Origin: Dietzia lutea
Lineage (GTDB): Bacteria > Actinomycetota > Actinomycetes > Mycobacteriales > Mycobacteriaceae
Assembly (NCBI RefSeq): GCF_003096075.1
Contig: NZ_CP015449.1
Location: 2,225,001-2,289,000 of the forward strand
DNA length: 64,000 bases
Direction: 5' to 3'
Shown: positions 26,472-34,281 of the stretch, piece by piece
Position numbering within the stretch: the stretch's first letter is position 1
Layout of the letters: each line of letters starts with the position of its first letter
Program-made: the position numbers and the translations under genes
The notes under the pieces: model-generated
The model's database searches: none
The model's input: the letters and a program-made list of their open reading frames with translations, nothing else
What the model was told of the DNA's origin: nothing

Positions 26472-27605
26472 CTACACCGGCGGCGCGCCCGTCTCCCCCT
26501 CCGGAACGCCCCGTCGCCGCAGCTCGGCCTCGGCCCGGTCGAGACCTCCGTGTTCGAGCGCGGCCAGCCAGCTGCGGTCCGACCACACGAGCCGCCCTCG
26601 CCGTCGTACCTCCACCTCCAGCTCTCCGGAGAGGTGCTCGATCGACCCGGCGGAGTTGCGGTTCTCCGACGGCAGCGGCACGGGCAGGACGTGCGCGCGG
26701 TCGAGCGGCGAGCGGCCGCTGACGCGGATCTCCCAGCCGTAGCCGCGCCCCTCGAGCTCCCACCGCTCGTCGGTGACGTCGGCGCGCACGGGCGAGACCA
26801 CGGGGTTGCCGAGCCGCACGACGCGCCCGCCGGGGAGCCGCACGACGAGCGCGGTGACCTCGGTGCGCAGCGGGCCGGAGTGGATCTGGCCGCCGGCGAA
26901 CGCCACGCAGGTGTGGGGCTCGGAGAACGCCTGCGCCTGGCCCCACCACCACGAGTCGGGGAAGCCCTCCGCGCCCCAGTTCTTCTCGCCGTACACCTCG
27001 GCGTCGTCGAAGTCCCAGCGCCGGCCGTCGAGCTCGGCCCACCCGCTGGCGCGCCCGCCGAGCAACCACGGGTGCCAGTACTGGTTCAGCGCGGGAACGG
27101 ACTGGAAGATGCTCGACCCGCCGACGGCGCGATGCGGCCACTCCACGGGGTCGGTGATGTCCACGTGGAGCCGCGCGCCCTCCCCCATGTCCACGTGGAT
27201 GCCGTCGCGGCGGTACTCGAACTGCCCGCCGGACCGGGCGCCGATGCGCGCCGGGTCGGCCCACCCGTGCGGCGCGGCGGCGAGGCGGAGCGTGGAGACC
27301 GCCGCGGAGGGCGATGACGGTGCGGACGTCGGGGCGGAGGGTGACGACGACGAAGGGTCCCCGTCACCGGGCCGGCGGGCGCCACCGGCCTCGAGCGGGA
27401 TCGTCACCTCGTCGGAGGCCAGGCCGAGCGTCGCCCAGTGCCCGTCGGGTCCGCGGTTGATCCCGATGAGCGCGATGGCCACGCGGCCGCGTTCGCGGTC
27501 GGTGATCCGGAGGAAGTACCCCTCCATGGCCACGCCGTGCCCGCGGAGCGGATCGCCGAAGGGCAGGTCTGCGCCGGTCGCCCGGTATCGCCGGAGGAGT
27601 CCCAT
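26472..27605 (-). CDS. Tocopherol cyclase-like protein
   Basis: 377 aa. The EKNWGAEGFPDSWWWGQAQ segment matches the hallmark NWG..FP..W.WGQ of the tocopherol cyclase-like family. In plants and cyanobacteria these cyclise prenylquinols; the bacterial relatives are uncharacterised. Residues about 79-102 are a Ser/Pro-rich low-complexity insert. No tocopherol pathway genes are nearby. ATG at 27605. Convergent with coaA, divergent from the PH-domain pair. Confidence 0.75.
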   Translation of the reverse strand: MGLLRRYRATGADLPFGDPLRGHGVAMEGYFLRITDRERGRVAIALIGINRGPDGHWATLGLASDEVTIPLEAGGARRPGDGDPSSSSPSAPTSAPSSPSAAVSTLRLAAAPHGWADPARIGARSGGQFEYRRDGIHVDMGEGARLHVDITDPVEWPHRAVGGSSIFQSVPALNQYWHPWLLGGRASGWAELDGRRWDFDDAEVYGEKNWGAEGFPDSWWWGQAQAFSEPHTCVAFAGGQIHSGPLRTEVTALVVRLPGGRVVRLGNPVVSPVRADVTDERWELEGRGYGWEIRVSGRSPLDRAHVLPVPLPSENRNSAGSIEHLSGELEVEVRRRGRLVWSDRSWLAALEHGGLDRAEAELRRRGVPEGETGAPPV

Positions 27606-27649
27606 GTCGTTCAGCGTCCCATATCGGGGCCGGTGTGAACCCGCGAATC

Positions 27650-27655
27650 TAGGGT
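27650..27655 (+). promoter_or_regulatory. -10 box of leaderless PH-domain operon
   Basis: TAGGGT, 6 nt before the GTG at 27662. Confidence 0.45.
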
Positions 27656-27661
27656 GGAGCC

Positions 27662-28150
27662 GTGAACGAGACGAACCTCGGCCTACGGCCGCCCCGTGAG
27701 TACGTCGATCCGCGGTGTCGCCGGTGGTGGGCGGCGCAGGTCGCCCTGTGGATGGTCGCGCCGCTGATCGCAGTGGCCTTCGCGGCGTTGTTCCTGGGGC
27801 CGTGGATGATCATCGCGGCGCTGGTGTGGGCGGTGCTGACGGCGGTCGCGCTCGTCGTGGTGCCGCGGGTGCGGTGGGCGATCCACCGATGGGAGGCCAC
27901 CGACGTCGCGATCTACAGTCGTAGTGGGTTGTTCTGGGAGGAGTGGCGCGCCGCTCCCCTGTCGCGCGTCCAGACCGTCGACAAGACCCGCGGCCCGCTG
28001 CAGCGACAGTTCGGGCTGGCCACCGTCGTGGTGACGACGGCCTCGTCGAAGGGCGCGGTGCGCATCAGCGCGCTCGACGCCGCGCGGGCGGAGGAGATGG
28101 TCGACCGCCTCACCCTCCTCGCCGAGGACGACCAGCGGGACGCGACATGA
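27662..28150 (+). CDS. PH-domain membrane protein (YdbS-like)
   Basis: 162 aa. Two membrane helices near the N-terminus (about 22-68) are followed by a bacterial PH (DUF304/bPH2) domain with YSRSGLFWEEW and LSRVQTVDKTRGP. Such YdbS/YdbT pairs are membrane-associated; Bacillus relatives affect resistance to some bacteriocins. GTG start at 27662 behind a leaderless-type -10 box. Overlaps the next gene as ATGA; the pair forms one operon. Confidence 0.85.
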   Translation: MNETNLGLRPPREYVDPRCRRWWAAQVALWMVAPLIAVAFAALFLGPWMIIAALVWAVLTAVALVVVPRVRWAIHRWEATDVAIYSRSGLFWEEWRAAPLSRVQTVDKTRGPLQRQFGLATVVVTTASSKGAVRISALDAARAEEMVDRLTLLAEDDQRDAT

Positions 28151-29679
28151 CCACGCCAGAGCAGCCGGCATGGCGCCGCCTCGACCGCCGCACGATCCCT
28201 GCGTCGACCGCCGTGGCGACCGGGGCGTTGGCCGCGGCGGCGGTGCCGGTGGCGATCGGCATGCTGCTCGGCGGCCTCGCGATGGGCTGGGTGCTGCTCT
28301 GGACGGTCGGCGGCACTGCCCTCGGCGCCGCGGCCATCGCGATCTCGGAGGTGATCCGCCTCGCCGTCACCGACTACCGCGTCGACGCCCAGCGCATCGA
28401 GAAGCGCGTGCGCTTCCTGTCCAGCACCACCACGAGCCTGTCCATCCACCGCGTGCGCAACGTCGAACTGTCGGCCGACCTCGTCCAGCGTCGGCTCGGC
28501 ATCGCGACGCTCAAGCTCGCCAGCGGTGAGACGGACGGCTCGCGCCTGACGCTCGCCGCACTGGCCCGGCAGGTTGCCGAGCAGCTCCGCCGCGACCTGC
28601 TGGCCGACCGCGCGTCCGCGGACACCGATGAGATCGCGCGGCTCGACCCGCGGTGGCTGCGCTATGCGCCGGTCGGGTTCGTCACGCCGTTGTCAGGGCT
28701 CATCGCGTTCGGGCTGGTGCTCCAGGTGGCGGACTGGTTCAACGCGGTGCCCGCGATGCTCGAGTGGGTCTGGGACCGGATCGACTCGCTGCCGGTTCCG
28801 GTCATCGCCGTCGGGTTGGTGGTGATCGCGCTGGTCATCGGCACCGTGGCGGCCGTCGCGATCTTCGTCGAGACCTGGTGGGGCATGCGCCTGGAACGTC
28901 ACCGCGACGGGTCGTTGGAGTTGCGACGCGGGTTGATGGTGGGGCGGCACACGTCGTTCGACGGCCGCCGGGTGCGCGGGGTGACGCTGTACGAGCCGCC
29001 GGGCCTGCGCGCGGTCGGCGCGGCGCGCCTCGATGTGGTCGCAGTCGGCGTGGGCATCGGCAAGGACGAGGACGGCCAGACCAAGCAGAGCCCGGCCCTC
29101 GTCCCGGCCTCGCCGCGCGAGGTTCCCGTGAGGGTCGCGGAGGCGGTGCTCGGCGAGGTGGTACCGGCCGTGTCGGGTCCCGTCCACGCGGCGCCCGCCG
29201 GGACGTCGGTACCCGGTGACACCGCGCTACGAACCCACCCCCCGGTGGCCCGACGACGACGAGCCGTCCGCGCCCTCCTCGCCACCGCCGCACTCACCGC
29301 GATCGCGGCGACACCCGTCCTCGTGTGGCCGTGGCTGTGGTGGATTCCCGTCGCGGTGACCGCGATCAGTGGGGCGGTCGCCGCGTGGGCCACCGTCGAC
29401 AACTACCGCGGACTCGGCCACGCCGTGGGACCGACGCTCGTGGTTCTCCGCAAGGGGTCGGTCCTGCGGCGCACCGACGTGTTGATCCGCGACGGGATCC
29501 TCGGCTGGAACGTGCGGCGTACCCCGTTCCAGCGTCGCGCCGGACTCGTGACGCTCTTCGCGACATCGGCCGGGGGTAGCAGCGCGTTCCGCCTTCCCGA
29601 TGTCGACGAGTCCGAGGCGCACGAGGTGTGGTCGACCGCTGGCGACGTGTGGGACCACCTGGCCACGCCCCGCGGCTGA
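28147..29679 (+). CDS. Multi-PH-domain membrane protein (YdbT-like)
   Basis: 510 aa. Alternates pairs of membrane helices (about 20-70, 180-245, 380-420) with bacterial PH domains; SIHRVRNVELS and the later GRRVRGVTLYEPPG and FQRRAGLVTL are the recurring strand motifs. ATG at 28147 in an ATGA overlap with the YdbS-like gene fixes the start and shows coupling. Function unknown beyond the YdbS/YdbT comparison. Confidence 0.85.
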   Translation: MTTPEQPAWRRLDRRTIPASTAVATGALAAAAVPVAIGMLLGGLAMGWVLLWTVGGTALGAAAIAISEVIRLAVTDYRVDAQRIEKRVRFLSSTTTSLSIHRVRNVELSADLVQRRLGIATLKLASGETDGSRLTLAALARQVAEQLRRDLLADRASADTDEIARLDPRWLRYAPVGFVTPLSGLIAFGLVLQVADWFNAVPAMLEWVWDRIDSLPVPVIAVGLVVIALVIGTVAAVAIFVETWWGMRLERHRDGSLELRRGLMVGRHTSFDGRRVRGVTLYEPPGLRAVGAARLDVVAVGVGIGKDEDGQTKQSPALVPASPREVPVRVAEAVLGEVVPAVSGPVHAAPAGTSVPGDTALRTHPPVARRRRAVRALLATAALTAIAATPVLVWPWLWWIPVAVTAISGAVAAWATVDNYRGLGHAVGPTLVVLRKGSVLRRTDVLIRDGILGWNVRRTPFQRRAGLVTLFATSAGGSSAFRLPDVDESEAHEVWSTAGDVWDHLATPRG

Positions 29680-29705
29680 TCGCCCGCCCCGGTCGCCGAG
29701 TGGTC

Positions 29706-30443
29706 TCAGTCCGCGTCGACCGGGCGGTCGTCCGTGGCCGGCTCCAGCTTCCGGACGAGGCTCGGTGCGAGCTCCGAGAGGTCGTACTCGGCGAGGAGGC
29801 GGCTGACCTCGTCGTCGTCGACCCCGGACAGCACCCTCCCGATGGTGACACCGTGCGTGGGCACGTTGACCACCCGGATCTCGTCGCCCGCCCCGACCGG
29901 ACCCGGGGCGAGGACCCGCGCGTACGCGCCCGGCCGCCCGCCCTCGGTGAAGCGACGCACCCACCGCGGCTTCCCGACGCGGTGGGCGAAGGTCTGACAC
30001 GGGATGCGCGGGGTGGTGACCTCCAAGCGCAAGCCGGACGCGTCGGCGCCACGGCCGGCACCACCGCCGGAACCGCCGGCGGCACCGGTGGCACCTACCT
30101 CCAGCACGCTGCCGATCTGCAGCTGCGAGGTGTCGACGCCCGTCACGCGGAGGTTCTCGCCGAAGAAGCCGGGCGGGATGGGGCCGCCGAACTCGGATTG
30201 CCACTGCTCGACGTCGGAGTCGGAGAGCAGGTAGACGGCCTTCCACACCCCGCCGTGGTGCTTCCGGTCGGCCTGCACGTCACCGTGGAGGCCGTACTCG
30301 CGAGCCTGGACCGGGCCCTCGACGGGACGCTTGTCGATCGCCGTCACGCCGACCCGGCCGGGCACGCTGAGCAGCTGATCGACCACGCAGACGGCCCGGA
30401 CAGTGAACGACGCGGGCACGGAGGACCCCGCCGCAGCCGTCAC
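29706..30443 (-). CDS. MOSC domain protein (YiiM-like)
   Basis: 245 aa. The MOSC beta-barrel spans roughly residues 30-200, with the candidate sulfur-carrying Cys149 in RIPCQTF and GFFGENLRV (92-100). The C-terminal three-helix region (GRVLSGVDDDEVSRLL) fits the YiiM-type 3-alpha domain found in molybdenum-dependent N-hydroxylated-base reductases. A Gly-rich insert lies at about 118-136. The GTG at 30443 overlaps the prenyl synthase stop as GTGA. Confidence 0.85.
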   Translation of the reverse strand: MTAAAGSSVPASFTVRAVCVVDQLLSVPGRVGVTAIDKRPVEGPVQAREYGLHGDVQADRKHHGGVWKAVYLLSDSDVEQWQSEFGGPIPPGFFGENLRVTGVDTSQLQIGSVLEVGATGAAGGSGGGAGRGADASGLRLEVTTPRIPCQTFAHRVGKPRWVRRFTEGGRPGAYARVLAPGPVGAGDEIRVVNVPTHGVTIGRVLSGVDDDEVSRLLAEYDLSELAPSLVRKLEPATDDRPVDAD

Positions 30444-31204
30444 TGCCCGAACCGGCGGTTGCGGGCGCTGTACTCGCGGAGGGCGCGCAGGAAGTCCACG
30501 CGGCGGAACGCCGGCCAGTAGGCCTCGGTGAACCAGATCTCCGAGTACGCGCTCTGCCACAGGAGGAAGCCCGAGAGTCGCTGCTCGCCGGAGGTGCGGA
30601 TCACGAGGTCGGGGTCGGGCTGCCCGGACGTGTACAGGTGCTCCCCTATGCCCTCGACGGTGATCCCGTCGACGAGGTCCGCACCCGTCCGGCCCTCGTC
30701 GATCAGCTGCTCGACCAGCTCACGGGCCGCGTCGGCGATCTCCTGCCGCCCGCCGTAGCCCACCGCCACGTTGACCTTGACGCCCGGCCGCCCGGTGCTC
30801 ACCTGCGCCGCGTGGCGCAGACGGTCGGCCAGCCACTCGGGCAGGAACTCCAGCCGCCCGACGATACGGACCTCCCAGTTGCGCTCCGGCCTGGTGATCT
30901 CGTCCACGACGTCGGCGATGATCTGCAGCAGTTCGCCGAGCTCGTCGGCGTCGCGGCCGAGGTTCTCGGTGGACAGGAGATAGATGGTGGCGACGTCGAT
31001 GCCGAGCTCGTCACACCAGCCCAGCATCTCGGCGATCTTCACCGCGCCGGCCCGGTGACCGTGCGCGACGTCGGTGAACCCGGCCTCCTTGGCCCAACGG
31101 CGGTTGCCGTCGCACATCACGGCGACGTGCCGCGGCAGCCTCTTGCCCTCGAGCGACGACCGCAGTCGGGACTCGTAGAACTTGTACAGGGGGGAGGTGG
31201 CCAC
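30440..31204 (-). CDS. Cis-prenyl diphosphate synthase (UppS/Z-FPP synthase family)
   Basis: 254 aa. AVMCDGNRRWA (28-38, Asp32) is the hallmark substrate-binding motif of cis-prenyltransferases; STENL and the C-terminal RTSGEQRLSGFLLWQ are also conserved. By position near coaA/glyA/mca it corresponds to mycobacterial Rv1086, a short-chain Z,E-farnesyl diphosphate synthase feeding decaprenyl phosphate synthesis; the motif alone cannot set chain length. The GTG at 31204 lies 7 nt after a TACTCT box, a leaderless start. Confidence 0.93.
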   Translation of the reverse strand: MATSPLYKFYESRLRSSLEGKRLPRHVAVMCDGNRRWAKEAGFTDVAHGHRAGAVKIAEMLGWCDELGIDVATIYLLSTENLGRDADELGELLQIIADVVDEITRPERNWEVRIVGRLEFLPEWLADRLRHAAQVSTGRPGVKVNVAVGYGGRQEIADAARELVEQLIDEGRTGADLVDGITVEGIGEHLYTSGQPDPDLVIRTSGEQRLSGFLLWQSAYSEIWFTEAYWPAFRRVDFLRALREYSARNRRFGQ

Positions 31205-31211
31205 GCGGGAA

Positions 31212-31217
31212 AGAGTA
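31212..31217 (-). promoter_or_regulatory. -10 box of leaderless prenyl synthase gene
   Basis: TACTCT on the minus strand, 7 nt before the GTG at 31204. Confidence 0.5.
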
Positions 31218-31263
31218 CCGCGCGGCACCGCCTCCTCTGTGGCGCCCCTGACCCGTTCCGCGC

Positions 31264-32337
31264 TCAGCTCCGTCGGCCGGCGCGCACCGCCGCGCCGAGG
31301 GCGCGCAGCCCGTCGGCGGTGGTGTCCCATCCCATGCAGGCGTCGGTGACGGACTGGCCGTAGACGAGCTCCTCGGCCTCGACCGACTGGGCGCCGGGCT
31401 CGATGAAGCTCTCGATCATCAGCCCGGAGATGCCCTGCTCGCCCCCGCCGATGCGCTCGGCCAGCTCGGCCACGACCTCGGCCTGGCGCTCGTGCGACTT
31501 GCCCGAGTTGGCGTGGCTGGCGTCGACCATCACGAGGCCCGGCAGCCCGACCTTTCCCACGGACGCGACCGCCGCCGCGACGGACTCCGCGTCGTAATTC
31601 GGCCCGCGGGTACCTCCGCGCAGGATCACGTGACAGTCCGTGTTGCCCGCCGTCTCCACGACCGCCGCACGCCCGTCGGCGTCGGTGCCGAAGAACACGT
31701 GTCCCGCCGCCGAGGATCGGCACCCGTCCACGGCGACCTGCACCTCGCCGTCGGTGCCGTTCTTGAAGCCGACCGGCATGGACAGGCCCGACACGAGCTG
31801 GCGGTGCACCTGGCTCTCCGTGGTGCGGGCGCCGATCGCGCCCCAGGAGACGGCGTCGGCGATGTACTGCGGGCTGGTCGGCTCGAGGAACTCGGTCCCC
31901 ACGGGGAGCCCCAGGTCGAGCACGTCCAGCAGTAGCTTGCGGGCGGTGCGCAGGCCGCGCGGGATGTCGTAGCTGCCGTCGAGCGCGGGGTCGTTGATGA
32001 GACCCTTCCACCCGACGGTCGTGCGCGGCTTCTCGAAGTACACGCGCATGACGATGAGAAGGTCCTCGGCCGTCTCCTCGGCGAGCCGGGCCAGCCGACC
32101 GGCGTAGTCGAGTGCGGCGTCGGTGTCGTGGACCGAGCAGGGGCCCACCACGACGAGCAGGCGGTCGTCGCGGTCGGCCAGCACGTCGGCGATCTCGGAC
32201 CGGCTCCGCTCGACCAGTGCCTCGCGGGCCTCTCCCAGCGGGAGCTCGCCGAGGACCTCGGTCGGGGTCGGCAGCGGGGAGTACGACAGAACGCGCCTGT
32301 CCGCGGTCTGGGTGGGGTTCTCGGCGGTGATGGTCAC
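31264..32337 (-). CDS. aroF: Class I DAHP synthase
   Basis: 357-aa 3-deoxy-D-arabino-heptulosonate-7-phosphate synthase of the AroF/G/H type, the entry step of the shikimate pathway. GPCSVHD (65-71, metal-binding Cys67), the RTTESQVHRQLVSGLS segment and GFKNGTDG are diagnostic. The GTG at 32337 is preferred over ATG 32400 because AGGAG sits 8 nt before it and it gives the usual family length. A leader peptide rich in aromatic codons and alternative hairpins lie upstream (32436-32565), pointing to attenuation. Confidence 0.95.
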   Translation of the reverse strand: MTITAENPTQTADRRVLSYSPLPTPTEVLGELPLGEAREALVERSRSEIADVLADRDDRLLVVVGPCSVHDTDAALDYAGRLARLAEETAEDLLIVMRVYFEKPRTTVGWKGLINDPALDGSYDIPRGLRTARKLLLDVLDLGLPVGTEFLEPTSPQYIADAVSWGAIGARTTESQVHRQLVSGLSMPVGFKNGTDGEVQVAVDGCRSSAAGHVFFGTDADGRAAVVETAGNTDCHVILRGGTRGPNYDAESVAAAVASVGKVGLPGLVMVDASHANSGKSHERQAEVVAELAERIGGGEQGISGLMIESFIEPGAQSVEAEELVYGQSVTDACMGWDTTADGLRALGAAVRAGRRS

Positions 32338-32435
32338 GGCGGTCGCTCCTGGTGAATCGGTAGTGGCGGGCCGGGTGCCGTGATCCTCTTCGGTGCCCAT
32401 GTCGCACCCGGATCCGCCGCTGTTGAAAGGCGGAA

Positions 32436-32460
32436 GGCGGCGACCATGGTGGTCACCGCC
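32436..32460 (-). terminator. Terminator-like hairpin of the DAHP synthase attenuator
   Basis: 10-bp stem with one wobble pair (5' arm 32460-32451, loop 32450-32446, 3' arm 32445-32436 on the minus strand), ending about 100 nt before the DAHP synthase start and followed by a pyrimidine-rich stretch. Its 3' arm can also pair with GCGGCG further downstream. Confidence 0.5.
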
Positions 32461-32463
32461 TCT

Positions 32464-32531
32464 GGGCTCCGGGTGTCGACGATCCGTCTAGCGGACGCGT
32501 GCGCTCGCGGCGCGGGCTCCACCCGGAGCCC
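32464..32531 (-). promoter_or_regulatory. Alternative leader pairings before the DAHP synthase gene
   Basis: Within the leader ORF, 32531-32525 pairs with 32520-32514 (perfect 7 bp, GGGT loop) directly after the second Trp codon. The same left arm, 32531-32520, is also perfectly complementary over 12 nt to 32475-32464. The two structures exclude each other, and the ribosome position on the aromatic codons would choose between them. Confidence 0.55.
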
Positions 32532-32565
32532 ACATAAAGCGCCAATATGCGCGAGCGATCGACAT
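32488..32565 (-). CDS. Leader peptide with Tyr/Trp/Phe/Trp codons
   Basis: 25-codon ORF starting with ATG at 32565 and ending TAG at 32488. Codons 7-12 read AYWRFMW-like: Tyr7, Trp8, Phe10, Met11, Trp12. It starts 7 nt after a TATGGT box (32573-32578), so it is leaderless and translated from the 5' end. The last Trp codon runs directly into a hairpin. Such a cluster of rare aromatic codons upstream of a DAHP synthase gene is what ribosome-mediated attenuation needs. A leader peptide upstream of aroF has been described in Corynebacterium glutamicum; conservation has not been checked here. Confidence 0.7.
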   Translation of the reverse strand: MSIARAYWRFMWAPGGARAASARVR

Positions 32566-32572
32566 GACAGAG

Positions 32573-32578
32573 ACCATA
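32573..32578 (-). promoter_or_regulatory. -10 box of the DAHP synthase leader transcript
   Basis: TATGGT on the minus strand, 7 nt before the leader-peptide ATG. No convincing -35 box. Confidence 0.5.
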
Positions 32579-32703
32579 GCAAAGACCGTATCGCCCCCGG
32601 AATCCGCCGTCCCAGTCCGGCGTGCGCTCGCGCGGATGAACTCCTGCTCGCACGCCTGACCCTTCCGGCCCGACCCTCCTGCGGCCAACTGCGGCCCCGT
32701 GCA

Positions 32704-32777
32704 CAGCCGCCCCTCACCATGGCGTCTTGCGCGCACCGAGGCGGGTGCGAGACGCCATGCCGAGGGGCGGCTGTGAT
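32704..32777. repeat. Long hairpin made of two inverted repeat copies
   Basis: The sequence at 32704-32730 is almost fully complementary to 32751-32777 (14 bp, a mismatch, then about 11 bp; loop about 20 nt). The right arm is also the first of three direct copies at 32751-32903. It lies between divergent genes, so it is not an obvious terminator. Confidence 0.7.
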
Positions 32778-32903
32778 TTTCGGGAGCATCCACGGGAGCG
32801 AGACGCCAGGGGCAGGGGCGGCTGCCAGGCCGGCGAACATCCCCACGCGCGAGACGCCAGGGGGCAAGAGCGGCTGCGAGTCGCGGTGCGGACGCTCGGC
32901 GCG
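32751..32903. repeat. Three tandem 51-bp imperfect repeats
   Basis: Copies start at 32751, 32802 and 32853, an exact 51-bp spacing. Each begins GAGACGCCA and carries GCGGCTG about 20 nt later; the second halves have diverged. Part of the 693-bp non-coding gap between the DAHP synthase and monooxygenase genes (32338-33030). No gene is recognised in it apart from the leader peptide. Confidence 0.7.
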
Positions 32904-32975
32904 TAGGCGGACGCAGCGCGCGGGGCGCCACGGCACCGCCGGATGAGGGGGAATACGACCGGGCCCCCTTTTGTT

Positions 32976-32985
32976 TGACATGTCA
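32976..32985. promoter_or_regulatory. Palindrome upstream of the monooxygenase operon
   Basis: TGACATGTCA, perfect 10-bp palindrome 45 nt before the ATG at 33031. A -10-like TACGCT is at 32992-32997. Candidate operator. Confidence 0.4.
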
Positions 32986-33030
32986 GCAACGTACGCTGGG
33001 CGCATCAACAAGACGAGAGGGACCCCCACC

Positions 33031-34281
33031 ATGCAGTTCGGAATCTTCAGCATCGCCGACATCACCCCGGACCCCACCACCGGGCGCATACCCACCGAGC
33101 ACGAGCGACTCGAGGCGGTAGTCGAGTACGCCACGCTGGCCGAGCAGGTGGGCCTGGACGTGTTCGCGCTGGGTGAGCACCACAACCCGCCGTTCGTCAC
33201 GTCCTCCCCCACCACCACGTTGGGTTACGTCGCGGGCCGCACGAGCGAGATCATCCTGTCGACGGCCACGACGCTCATCACGACCAACGACCCGGTGAAG
33301 ATCGCCGAGGATTACGCCATGCTGCAGCATCTGTCCGGCGGGCGCGTCGACCTGACGATGGGCCGCGGCAACACCGGCCCGGTGTACCCGTGGTTCGGGC
33401 AGGACATCCGGCAGGGCCTGCCGCTGGCCATCGAGAACTACGAGCTCCTGCACCGCCTGTGGCACGAGGACGTGGTGGACTGGGAGGGCAAGTTCCGCAC
33501 GCCGCTCCAGCAGTTCACCTCGACGCCCCGCCCGCTGGACGGCGTCGCCCCGTTCGTGTGGCACGGCTCGATCCGATCGCCGCAGATCGCCGAGCAGGCC
33601 GCCTTCTACGGTGACGGCTTCTTCCACAACAACATCTTCTGGCCCATCCACCACACCAAGCAGATGGTGGAGCTGTACCGCCGCCGCTACGAGCACTACG
33701 GCCACGGCTCGGCGGACCAGGCGATCGTCGGCCTCGGCGGCCAGTTCTTCGCACGCAAGAACAGTCAGGAGGCGGTCAACGAGTTCCGCCCCTACTTCGA
33801 CAACGCCCCCGTCTATGGTCACGGCCCGTCGCTCGAGGACTTCACCGCGCAGACCCCGCTCACGGTGGGCTCGCCGCAGCAGGTCATCGACCGCTACATG
33901 ACGATGCGCGAGCACGTGGGCGACTACCAGCGCCAGCTGTTCCTCGTCGACCACGCCGGCCTGCCGCGCAAGACGGTGCTCGAGCAGATCGAGATCCTGG
34001 GCACCGAGATCGTCCCCGTCCTGCGGCGCGAGCTCGACGCCCTGCGCCCGGCCCACGTGCCGGACGGCCCCACGCACGCCGCGCTGGTCGCCGCCCGCGA
34101 CGCCGAGCTGGCAGCCGCCGGCGAGCCCGCCTACTCCGACGCCTACCGCTTCGGCACCGGCGACAACTGGACGGGCCTCACCGCAGAGGGCGGGCAGCGG
34201 GCACAGCAGGAGTCGCTGGCCCGCAACCGCCGCACCCAGGCCCGCCTCGCCGAGGCGCCGGCCGGAAAGGAGTCCAAGTGA
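33031..34281 (+). CDS. Luciferase-like FMN-dependent monooxygenase (CE1758-type)
   Basis: 416-aa TIM-barrel flavin monooxygenase of the bacterial luciferase family, with ALGEHHNPPF near residue 50 and the LSGGRVDLTMGRG segment. Depends on reduced FMN, which the next gene should supply; this two-gene arrangement matches the CE1758/CE1759 pair of corynebacteria. The ATG at 33031 (MQFGIF, the usual family start) follows GAGAGGG. The substrate is unknown. Ends in a GTGA overlap with the reductase gene. Confidence 0.9.
   Translation: MQFGIFSIADITPDPTTGRIPTEHERLEAVVEYATLAEQVGLDVFALGEHHNPPFVTSSPTTTLGYVAGRTSEIILSTATTLITTNDPVKIAEDYAMLQHLSGGRVDLTMGRGNTGPVYPWFGQDIRQGLPLAIENYELLHRLWHEDVVDWEGKFRTPLQQFTSTPRPLDGVAPFVWHGSIRSPQIAEQAAFYGDGFFHNNIFWPIHHTKQMVELYRRRYEHYGHGSADQAIVGLGGQFFARKNSQEAVNEFRPYFDNAPVYGHGPSLEDFTAQTPLTVGSPQQVIDRYMTMREHVGDYQRQLFLVDHAGLPRKTVLEQIEILGTEIVPVLRRELDALRPAHVPDGPTHAALVAARDAELAAAGEPAYSDAYRFGTGDNWTGLTAEGGQRAQQESLARNRRTQARLAEAPAGKESK

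Noticed and set aside
30440-32407. 655-codon frame joining the prenyl synthase to upstream sequence
   Set aside because: The upstream part is out-of-frame shadow of the DAHP synthase; the real start is the leaderless GTG at 31204.
32751-32903. CRISPR-like array
   Set aside because: The copies are adjacent 51-bp imperfect units with similar 'spacers', only three in number, and no cas genes are nearby.
32975-32997. TTGACA (32975) as -35 box with TACGCT (32992)
   Set aside because: Spacing is only 11 nt; TTGACA is better explained as part of the TGACATGTCA palindrome.
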